NCBI RefSeq assembly: GCF_001690525.1 | Contig: NZ_LZGT01000041.1 | Span: 1-64,000 of the forward strand | Length of the DNA: 64,000 nt | Reading direction: 5' to 3' | DNA from: Gilliamella sp. App6-5 | GTDB taxonomy: Bacteria > Pseudomonadota > Gammaproteobacteria > Enterobacterales > Orbaceae | Part shown: one piece after another, positions 56,860 to 64,000 of the stretch | Layout of the letters: the number at the start of each line of letters is the position of its first letter | How positions within the stretch are numbered: position 1 is the first letter of the stretch | Position numbers and translations under genes: made by a program | The notes under the pieces: model-generated | Told to the model about the DNA's origin: nothing | What the model saw: the letters and a program-made list of their open reading frames with translations, nothing else | The model's database searches: none

Positions 56860-58716
56860 CTATTGATTCATAAAATTATTAATTTTATCGATAATGTGCT
56901 TTTGGTCTAATCCCATCTCTTGTCTAATTTCGCTTTGCGCTCCTTGAGAAATAAACTTATCAGGGAGTCCAATATTTAAAATATCACATTTTATTTTTTT
57001 CGATAATAAATATTCACCGACACCGCTACCAGCGCCGCCTTTAATACTATTTTCTTCAATGGTGACAAGTATATTATGAGTTTGACTAATGTGCAAAAGG
57101 ACTTTTTCATCCAGTGGTTTAACAAAACGCATATCAATGACTGTAGCATTGATTTGCTCCGCTGCTTGTAATACTTCGGTAAGCAAAGTACCAAAATTGA
57201 GTAAAGCGATATTCTTACCTTGTCGACATAATTTAGATTGCCCTAAAGGAATTGGGGTTAATGGTGTTAATTGTGTACCAATGCTTTCACCACGAGGATA
57301 GCGCACTGCCGCAGGACCATTATGTAAATAGCCTGTGTAGAGCATTTGTCGGCATTCGTTTTCATCACTTGGTGTCATAATGACCATATTAGGTACGCAG
57401 CGTAGATAACTTAAGTCAAATGCACCTTGGTGAGTTTCACCGTCGGCGCCAACGATGCCAGCGCGATCGATGGCAAATAATACAGGTAGGTTTTGAATGG
57501 CAACATCATGGATAACTTGATCGTAAGCGCGTTGCAAAAAAGTTGAGTAAATGGCGACAACGGGCTTTAAGTCACTAATTGCAAACCCAGCGGCTAGGGT
57601 AACAGCATGTTGTTCGGCTATTGCAACATCAAAAAATTGGTCAGGATAACAATTGGCAAATTTTGTCATGCCCGAACCTTCACTCATTGCTGGCGTTATT
57701 GCCATTAAACGTTTATCATTTTGCGCCATTTCGCATAGCCAATCGCCAAAAACTTGCGAATATGTTTGGATTGCTTTTGTGGCGATTGGCAATATGCCTT
57801 CATTAGGATTAAATTTGGGTACACCATGCCATAAAGTCGGATCTTTTTCAGCTGGCGCATAGCCTTTGCCTTTTTGTGTAATCACATGGAGCAGTTGTGG
57901 GCCTTTTAGTTGGCGAACTTTTTGTAAAGTTGCGATCAAGCCATCAATATCATGCCCATCAACAGGACCTATATAATTAAAACCTAGTTCTTCAAATAAG
58001 ACGGCTGGTGTGATTAATCCTTTTAAGTGCTCTTCAGTCTTTTTAATCAGTTCTTTTAATGGCGGAATATTCGCTAATACACGTTTGCCACTTTCCCGAA
58101 AAGACGTATAGGCTCTACTTGATAAGATTTGGGTAAGATGTTGGTTTAGTGCGCCGGTATTTGCTGAAATCGACATGTCATTGTCGTTAACAATCACTAG
58201 CATATCAGGCTTAACATGACCAGCATGATTCATCGCTTCAAATGCCATACCTGCTGTTAAAGCGCCATCGCCAATAATGGCAGCCACTTTTTTACCCGAT
58301 TGTTTTTTTTGTTCGCTAATTGCAATTCCAAGCGCGGCACTAATCGAGGTCGAAGAATGTCCTGTGGTTAGTACATCATATTCGCTCTCATTACGATGAG
58401 GAAATGGATGAAGTCCACCTTTTTGGCGTATAGTGAGCATTTTGTCTCGGCGACCAGTCAAAATTTTGTGAGGATAAGCTTGATGACCAACATCCCAAAT
58501 AATTTTATCAAAAGGTGTTTGATAGACGTAATGTAAGGCTGTGGTTAATTCAACCACACCTAGCCCCGATGCTAAATGACCACTCGATTGACTAACACAT
58601 GCGAGTAAATATTGCCTAAGCTCGCGACAAATCGCCGATAACTGTGACTGAGGAAAATGTCTTAGATCCTTGGGCGAGTTTATTTGTTTTAACAATGGGT
58701 AATTATCTAAATTCAT
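56860..58716 (-). CDS. dxs: 1-deoxy-D-xylulose-5-phosphate synthase
   Basis: 618 residues (620 in E. coli). It condenses pyruvate and glyceraldehyde 3-phosphate, the first step of the MEP route to isoprenoids, and also feeds thiamine and pyridoxal synthesis. The TPP motif [20 protein letters not shown] and ND (about 146-178) is clear, with a glycine-rich [14 protein letters not shown] near the C-terminus and the GKGYAPAE segment (about 285). Starts 27 bases after ispA, so co-transcribed with xseB-ispA. Confidence 0.97.
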   Translation of the reverse strand: MNLDNYPLLKQINSPKDLRHFPQSQLSAICRELRQYLLACVSQSSGHLASGLGVVELTTALHYVYQTPFDKIIWDVGHQAYPHKILTGRRDKMLTIRQKGGLHPFPHRNESEYDVLTTGHSSTSISAALGIAISEQKKQSGKKVAAIIGDGALTAGMAFEAMNHAGHVKPDMLVIVNDNDMSISANTGALNQHLTQILSSRAYTSFRESGKRVLANIPPLKELIKKTEEHLKGLITPAVLFEELGFNYIGPVDGHDIDGLIATLQKVRQLKGPQLLHVITQKGKGYAPAEKDPTLWHGVPKFNPNEGILPIATKAIQTYSQVFGDWLCEMAQNDKRLMAITPAMSEGSGMTKFANCYPDQFFDVAIAEQHAVTLAAGFAISDLKPVVAIYSTFLQRAYDQVIHDVAIQNLPVLFAIDRAGIVGADGETHQGAFDLSYLRCVPNMVIMTPSDENECRQMLYTGYLHNGPAAVRYPRGESIGTQLTPLTPIPLGQSKLCRQGKNIALLNFGTLLTEVLQAAEQINATVIDMRFVKPLDEKVLLHISQTHNILVTIEENSIKGGAGSGVGEYLLSKKIKCDILNIGLPDKFISQGAQSEIRQEMGLDQKHIIDKINNFMNQ

Positions 58717-58743
58717 TATGTAATGCTATATTTTAGTTAGTTG

Positions 58744-59613
58744 TTAACTATTGCGATTAATAATAAAACCAGCAAGATTCTGTAGCGGTTGGGTATTATA
58801 AGGTATTTGCTTTAGACTATCGATAGCTTGCTGATAAAGTTGCTCAGTGAGTTTTATTGCGTTATCTAGTCCAATTAATGCTGGGTATGTGCTTTTTTCA
58901 CGGGCAAGATCTGAACCTTGTGGTTTTCCCATAATAGATTGCTCGCCAATGACATCTAAAATATCATCTTGAATTTGAAACGCCAGCCCAATTGCCTCGG
59001 CATAGTGATCGAGCATTAGGTAGTAGGGTTTAGCGGTTTCACTGCAAGCAAAAGCACCTAAACGAATAGACGCTTTGATTAACGCACCTGTTTTATAACA
59101 ATGGATTTTTTGCAAATGTTCAAGGTTAATTGACTGATGTGTGGCTTGTAAATCGAGCGATTGGCCAAGACACATACCAGTTACACCACTGGCATGGGCA
59201 AGCTCAGCTATCATCTTAATTTTAGCCTCGGCATCAATTAACTCACTGTTTGCCAATAATGAAAAGGCTAAACTTTGCAAAGCATCGCCGGCAAGTATGG
59301 CTTGGGCTTCACCGAATTGGATATGGCAAGTTGGTTTGCCTCGGCGTAAATCGTCATTATCCATGGCAGGTAGGTCATCATGAATCAATGAATAAGTATG
59401 AATTGATTCAATGGCGGCAGCGGCTTCATCTAATTTAGAAAGCGGGCAGTTGAACATTTGACCCGTTAAATAAACTAAAATAGGTCGAATCCGTTTGCCA
59501 CCCGCCAACAAGCTGTAACGCATTGCTTGTTGAAGTTTAGACGGCTCAATTTGCGAAATACAGGTAGTTAAAAACGAGTCAATGCGTTCTTGTAATGGTT
59601 TTAAACTATTCAT
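58744..59613 (-). CDS. ispA: Farnesyl diphosphate synthase
   Basis: 289 residues from ATG 59613, which overlaps the xseB stop by 8 bases; further upstream ATGs run into xseB and add no family residues. It makes farnesyl diphosphate from IPP and DMAPP in the cytosol. The first aspartate-rich motif is [20 protein letters not shown] (about 78-97) and the second is [13 protein letters not shown] (about 218-230). Also [17 protein letters not shown] for IPP binding. Central gene of xseB-ispA-dxs as in enteric bacteria. Confidence 0.95.
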   Translation of the reverse strand: MNSLKPLQERIDSFLTTCISQIEPSKLQQAMRYSLLAGGKRIRPILVYLTGQMFNCPLSKLDEAAAAIESIHTYSLIHDDLPAMDNDDLRRGKPTCHIQFGEAQAILAGDALQSLAFSLLANSELIDAEAKIKMIAELAHASGVTGMCLGQSLDLQATHQSINLEHLQKIHCYKTGALIKASIRLGAFACSETAKPYYLMLDHYAEAIGLAFQIQDDILDVIGEQSIMGKPQGSDLAREKSTYPALIGLDNAIKLTEQLYQQAIDSLKQIPYNTQPLQNLAGFIINRNS

Positions 59614-59851
59614 TAGCATCATTTGAGAATTCTGACAGTTCGGCATCACTATTTTCAGATAATAAAATCTCAATGCGTTGCTCGGCTTGCTGTAACTGTT
59701 TTTGTCCTGCTTTGGCTAATTTAATTCCTTTTTCGAACTCATTAAGCGCTTCATCCAATGGTAGATCACCGTTTTCTAGTTGAGATACAATAGTTTCGAG
59801 TTGCTTAAGTGTTTCTTCGAAACTCGGTTCTTTGTTTTGTTTTTTTGCCAT
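59606..59851 (-). CDS. xseB: Exodeoxyribonuclease VII small subunit
   Basis: 81 residues (80 in E. coli). It supports the large subunit XseA in degrading single-stranded DNA. Helical family core: [20 protein letters not shown] and [20 protein letters not shown] then [14 protein letters not shown]. The gene overlaps ispA by 8 bases. xseA is not in the window, as in E. coli. Confidence 0.93.
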   Translation of the reverse strand: MAKKQNKEPSFEETLKQLETIVSQLENGDLPLDEALNEFEKGIKLAKAGQKQLQQAEQRIEILLSENSDAELSEFSNDANE

Positions 59852-59987
59852 ATTCAGTTCCTCTTTACGGTTGATGAGTATACACTTATTTCAAACAATC
59901 GTGAATCAAGGCTTTTGCTTATTTATAACACCACAAGCGATGTTAATGTATGTTACCCTTTGATTTAGCGATTAGCTAATTTGTAGA

Positions 59988-61337
59988 TTAACTCTCATCT
60001 GCGTTATTCGATTCTTCCATCGCTAATAAGGTAATATCTGGGTTAATCGGTTTTTTAACTTCAATACCCATTTCACGAAATCGTTCAATTTGTCCAATTA
60101 CATTGCCACGACCTTTAGATAATTTATTCATGGAATTTTGATAGGTTTGTTGAGCTTTGTCTAAACAACTGCCTAGGTTTTCCATATCTTCAACAAAGCC
60201 GCGCATTTTGTCATACAATTTACTTGCTCTATCGGCGATAAGCTCAGCATTACGATTCTGATATTCAAATCGCCATAAATTATGAATTGTTCGTAACGCA
60301 ACTAACAATGTGGTTGGGCTGACTATCATAATATTACTTTTCAAGGCATCATTGATTAATGCGGGGTCATTGTCAATTGCGCTTAAAAATGCGGGTTCGA
60401 CAGGAATAAACATTAAAATATAATCTAATGAGTTAATACCAATGAGTTTATGATAATCTTTTTGGCTAAGTTGTTTTAAATGGTTACGGACAGCCGCTAA
60501 ATGTTCGGTCATTGCTTTTGCTTTGACTGTTTCGTCTTCGCTATTAAAATGGCGCTCATAGGCAACTAAAGTTACTTTGGAATCAATAATGACGTCACCA
60601 CCTTGCGGTAAGTGAACAATGACATCGGGTTGTAATCGCTGATGACTTTCGTTAGTTAAATTGACCTGAGTTTCATATTCATAACCTGAGCGCAATCCAG
60701 AATTATCTAAAATTTGGCTTAAGATAAATTCGCCCCAGTTTCCTTGGGTTTTGTTATTGCCTTTTAATGCCTTTGTTAGGTTGTTTGCTTCTTTGCTCAT
60801 TTGCTCATTGAGCTGTTGCAAGTTACGAATTTCATGCGTTAATGTGTGACGCTCTTTAGCTTCTTGCCCAAAACTGTCTTGCACTTGTTTTTTGAAACCT
60901 TCTAGCTGTTCTTTGAGCGGAGAAAGTAAAAAATCAAGACTTTGTTTATTTTGTTGCTCAATCTTTTTGCCACTTTGTTCAAAAATACGATTGGCTAGGT
61001 TTTCAAATTGGGTTGTGAGCCGTTGTTCACTTTGTTCTAATATGGTTTGCTTTTCTTGTGTTGCACTTAACGTTTCTTCTAAACGCGTTTTGAGTTCACT
61101 AATTTTGACGTTTTGCGCTAGATTTTGCTGTCGATACTGTTCTACTTCATGTTCTAACTGTTTTACTTGAATTGTTAAAATTTGGATTTCTTCCTTCTTT
61201 TGGATCAGTTGTAGATCAAACAGTTGATGTAAATTATTAATTGTTAGTTGAGATTTTATCGCTAACACCAATAAAATTAGAGCGGCAATACCAATAATAA
61301 TGGCAATCCATCCAGTTAATCCTAAAGCATTGGACAT
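59988..61337 (-). CDS. rmuC: DNA recombination protein RmuC
   Basis: 449 residues. One membrane helix at residues 9-26 (GWIAIIIGIAALILLVLAI), then a long coiled coil (about 30-170, Gln/Glu/Leu-rich), and the RmuC nuclease-like domain (about 185-390) with QGNWGEFILSQILDNSGL, PDVIVHLPQGGDVIIDSKV and LRTIHNLWRFEYQN. RmuC limits inversion at short repeats and is needed for genome stability; the biochemical role is not settled. It starts 2 bases after epmA ends, so it is coupled to it. Confidence 0.92.
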   Translation of the reverse strand: MSNALGLTGWIAIIIGIAALILLVLAIKSQLTINNLHQLFDLQLIQKKEEIQILTIQVKQLEHEVEQYRQQNLAQNVKISELKTRLEETLSATQEKQTILEQSEQRLTTQFENLANRIFEQSGKKIEQQNKQSLDFLLSPLKEQLEGFKKQVQDSFGQEAKERHTLTHEIRNLQQLNEQMSKEANNLTKALKGNNKTQGNWGEFILSQILDNSGLRSGYEYETQVNLTNESHQRLQPDVIVHLPQGGDVIIDSKVTLVAYERHFNSEDETVKAKAMTEHLAAVRNHLKQLSQKDYHKLIGINSLDYILMFIPVEPAFLSAIDNDPALINDALKSNIMIVSPTTLLVALRTIHNLWRFEYQNRNAELIADRASKLYDKMRGFVEDMENLGSCLDKAQQTYQNSMNKLSKGRGNVIGQIERFREMGIEVKKPINPDITLLAMEESNNADES

Positions 61338-61339
61338 AA

Positions 61340-62314
61340 TTAAGCCCTTTCAAAAGTAAATGATATCACGTCATCCAAATTATCGCAGCTTAAGGCAAGC
61401 ATAATTAAACGATCTAACCCTATAGCAACCCCCGCACAGTCTGGAAGACCAGCTTCCATAGCGGCGAGTAACGCAATGTCAATATTTTGTGCAGGTAAGT
61501 TTTGATTTATGCGATCTAAATTATTTTGTTCAAAACGCATTCTTTGTTCTTGTGCATTAGTCAGTTCTTTAAAACCATTAGCGAGCTCAACGCCTTTGTA
61601 ATAAAACTCAAAACGGCTCGCTACACGATGATCTTCTGGACTAATAGCAGCTAATGCGGCTTGTGATGCCGGAAAGTTAAATACGGCAATAGGCTTATCT
61701 TGACCAATATGCGGTTCAATACCAAAAGTGAATAAGCATTGTAGTAAGCCATCTTTATCATAATTGTCTGTGTTAAGCCCAATATCAAGTTGGTTTGCTG
61801 CCTTGACTAAAGTTGCGTGATCGGCTTGTAAAGGGTCAATATTAAGATGGCGTTGAAATACCTTTTGATAAGAAATTCGTTCAGCAGGTTCACAATCTAA
61901 AACAGTTTGTAATAGGTCATCGACTTCATTGATCATTTGCATCATATCGAATTGGATGCGATACCATTCTAGCATGGTGAATTCAGGGTTATGATAACGG
62001 CTGACTTCTTCATGATTACGAAAACATTTACACATTTGATAAATAGGACCACTGCCAGCGGCTAGTAAGCGCTTCATATGATATTCAGGGCTGGTAATTA
62101 ATGACATTTGTTGCCCTTGTTGTTCTTCATGCTCCCCTGGTTTTAAGAATTTAGTGTGAAAAGAACTTAAATGCACGTCTGTTACTGCATATTGGCTTAA
62201 GGTTGGTGTTTCAACTTCTAAAATACAGCGATCAGCAAAAAATTGACGTACTTGAGAAATAATTTTTGCGCGCTTGAGTAAATTATTGATAGATGCAGAA
62301 GGTTGCCAAGTCAT
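61340..62314 (-). CDS. epmA: Elongation factor P--(R)-beta-lysine ligase
   Basis: 324 residues (325 in E. coli PoxA/GenX). A lysyl-tRNA synthetase paralogue without an anticodon domain; it attaches (R)-beta-lysine to EF-P, which relieves ribosome stalling at polyprolines. Class II motifs: [13 protein letters not shown] (motif 1), [29 protein letters not shown] (motif 2, about 97-125) and the final [12 protein letters not shown] (motif 3, about 295-306). Upstream of rmuC. Confidence 0.95.
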   Translation of the reverse strand: MTWQPSASINNLLKRAKIISQVRQFFADRCILEVETPTLSQYAVTDVHLSSFHTKFLKPGEHEEQQGQQMSLITSPEYHMKRLLAAGSGPIYQMCKCFRNHEEVSRYHNPEFTMLEWYRIQFDMMQMINEVDDLLQTVLDCEPAERISYQKVFQRHLNIDPLQADHATLVKAANQLDIGLNTDNYDKDGLLQCLFTFGIEPHIGQDKPIAVFNFPASQAALAAISPEDHRVASRFEFYYKGVELANGFKELTNAQEQRMRFEQNNLDRINQNLPAQNIDIALLAAMEAGLPDCAGVAIGLDRLIMLALSCDNLDDVISFTFERA

Positions 62315-62378
62315 AAAAATATCCGTGGGTTTTGATCAGTTACTAAAAAGAAGAGAAGTAGGGCAAAAGCCCTATTTC

Positions 62379-64000
62379 TTATTGTTGGCGTTCATTTTGC
62401 CATAATGAGAATAAATTGTCGTATTTTTCTTGTTGCTGCCAAATATGACGATGTAAAGCGAAGAGTATAATCGGATCTTCTAAAATTGCTAACTGCTTTT
62501 CTTTACTCATTTTTTCTAAATCTATGTGTTGATACTGTGCGATAAGTTCATCACGTTTTTGTTGGTTTTTATTATTCACTTGATGGCGTGACGTTGATAA
62601 TGCACAAGCGAGCGCATTATAGATAGGATCGACTAATGCCATAACAAAGCCATGCTCAATAAATGCAGCTTCCGTTTTAGCTAAATATTCACCCGTAAGT
62701 GTAACTGCTTTTGCTGGGTGGGTTTCTTCTGGAGTTAAAAATAGTCCTGCTTTTTTGGCTTTCATACCAATGCTCGAAAGTCCCGAAACTCTAATGACTA
62801 AAGGCGAAATAGTTAAAGGTATTAATATCGCTATATACCAATAAGTAAATTGAGGATTTAGCCAGATAATTACGCCTAACCACACAATTCCTAATAACGA
62901 TAGTGGCCAACAAAAATAAAAAGATTCTCCCCATGTTAACGCATCGTCACTACGTGACGGAGACTTCCATTGAATTTTGCTACCCATCCATGCTTTAAGT
63001 ACAAATTTGCTATGAAAGATCATACGTATTGGAGCTAAGATCATTGACCAAATCATTTCAATAAAAATTGATAGGGTTAATTTAAATATACCACCAACAT
63101 CTTTTGCACCTGTTCTAGCTATAATAATGCCATAGCTGAAGAATTTAGGCGCAAATAGTAAAACCATCGTAGTTGAGAGTAGCTGTATGGCCAATTGTTC
63201 ATCCCACCTTGGCCAAGTTGGATAAAATTGGTTAGGTTGGAAGAAATATTGAGGTTCAGAAATATTAAACACCAATAATAATAGTGTTGAGAATATTAAA
63301 AACACTAGCCACAATAATGACGAAATATAAGCCATGCCACTGGTTGCAAACATGATGCGATGGGTCAATTTAATACCGCTTTTGAAGATCAATCTTAAAT
63401 TAATTAAGTTGCCCATACACCAGCGATTATCGCGTTTTAGATCTTCAATCATATTACCAGGTAGCTCTTCATAACTCCCGTTCATATTATAGGCAATCCA
63501 AACGCCATAGCCAGCACGACGCATAAGTGTCGCTTCGACGAGATCATGCGATAAGATATGAATTGGCCCTTTACGTTTTTGAAGTGGTGATAATATGCAA
63601 TGCTCAATAAATGGTTTTAAGCGAATCATGGCATTGTGTCCCCAATATTGTGCTTCGCTTAATTGCCAAAAGTGGGTGCCCGAGCAAAAGATATCACTGT
63701 AAATTTGGTTAGCAAATTGTTGAATACGCCCGTAAAGCGTAGTCATTCTGACTGATTTTGGGGGAGATTGTAAAATGCCCGCTTTTGGGGTCATTTCCAT
63801 CATGGCGATCATTTTTAAAATACAGTCACCAGTCATAATGCTGTCGGCATCAAGGATCATCATATATTCATATTGATGGCCCCAACGACGGCAAAAATCG
63901 TCAATGTTACCGCTTTTACGTTTTACTCGACGTTTGCGATGGCGATAAAAAATATTGCAGCCATTATTTTGTTTTACTGCATTAAATTCAGCCCAAGCTT
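62379..64000 (-). CDS. opgH: Glucans biosynthesis glucosyltransferase H, 3' part
   Basis: The frame is open to the end of the window; about 540 C-terminal codons are visible of the roughly 850 typical. OpgH builds the beta-glucan backbone of osmoregulated periplasmic glucans, using UDP-glucose at the inner membrane. Visible: NIFYRHRKRRVKRKSGNIDD then FCRRWGHQYEYMMILDADSI with the DxD-type motif, HFWQLSEAQYWGHNA, HILSHDLVEATLMRRAGYG (ED-like), and DNRWCMGNLINLR with the R-W motif of GT2 enzymes, followed by five or six membrane helices and a C-terminal tail. OpgG and the N-terminus lie beyond the window. Confidence 0.96.
   Translation of the reverse strand, partial: AWAEFNAVKQNNGCNIFYRHRKRRVKRKSGNIDDFCRRWGHQYEYMMILDADSIMTGDCILKMIAMMEMTPKAGILQSPPKSVRMTTLYGRIQQFANQIYSDIFCSGTHFWQLSEAQYWGHNAMIRLKPFIEHCILSPLQKRKGPIHILSHDLVEATLMRRAGYGVWIAYNMNGSYEELPGNMIEDLKRDNRWCMGNLINLRLIFKSGIKLTHRIMFATSGMAYISSLLWLVFLIFSTLLLLVFNISEPQYFFQPNQFYPTWPRWDEQLAIQLLSTTMVLLFAPKFFSYGIIIARTGAKDVGGIFKLTLSIFIEMIWSMILAPIRMIFHSKFVLKAWMGSKIQWKSPSRSDDALTWGESFYFCWPLSLLGIVWLGVIIWLNPQFTYWYIAILIPLTISPLVIRVSGLSSIGMKAKKAGLFLTPEETHPAKAVTLTGEYLAKTEAAFIEHGFVMALVDPIYNALACALSTSRHQVNNKNQQKRDELIAQYQHIDLEKMSKEKQLAILEDPIILFALHRHIWQQQEKYDNLFSLWQNERQQ

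Overview
The window reads as chromosomal DNA of an AT-rich gammaproteobacterium. Several blocks match enteric and Pasteurellaceae order (aroK-damX-dam-rpe-gph-trpS, usg-truA, rnr-rlmB, purH-purD, xseB-ispA-dxs, zapA-6S RNA-fthC, sitABCD). Low GC, T6SS-type toxin genes and this mix of synteny suggest an Orbaceae member such as Gilliamella from an insect gut. That assignment is inference from protein resemblance, not from a database search.

Layout. 1-6.3 kb: end of an IS1182-type transposase, a lipoprotein, a small HMA metal-binding protein, a tandem duplication carrying two STY0301-like secreted proteins (with a decayed second copy of the thiD 3' end), then the TPP-riboswitch-controlled thiM-thiE-thiD salvage operon. 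6.3-13.7 kb: trkA, the trpS-gph-rpe-dam-damX-aroK cluster without aroB, and a KdsD/GutQ-type isomerase. 13.9-23.7 kb: a LysE-type exporter, an LTA-synthase-like membrane sulfatase, a beheaded ABC ATPase, yceF-type maf, a frameshifted acetyltransferase, a universal stress protein, rlmL, a LacI-type regulator and a secreted protein of unknown function. 24-27.3 kb: usg, truA, dnaB. 27.4-36 kb: sitABCD metal importer, an autotransporter, an L-2-hydroxyacid dehydrogenase, a secreted protein and a CbrC-like protein. 36.5-43.8 kb: purH, purD, a type I-F-like CRISPR array without cas genes, rnr, rlmB.

44.2-55.5 kb is an accessory island. It holds a PAAR-type effector with an overlapping small membrane protein (probable immunity), katA, fragments of a type I-E-like CRISPR array fused to a phage tape-measure remnant, the 3' part of a VasX-like membrane toxin, and six tandem copies of a membrane protein that share nearly identical ends but have three kinds of transmembrane core. 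The first copy is broken by a 4-bp deletion. 55.7-64 kb returns to core genes: fthC, 6S RNA, zapA, dxs, ispA, xseB, rmuC, epmA and the 3' part of opgH.

The most unusual signals are: (1) the last spacer of the I-F-like array carries half of the type I-E repeat found 8-9 kb away; (2) the I-E remnant is joined to phage coding sequence at the repeat edge; (3) the six-copy immunity-like array with swapped transmembrane cores, each unit also carrying the 3' tail of the upstream toxin gene.
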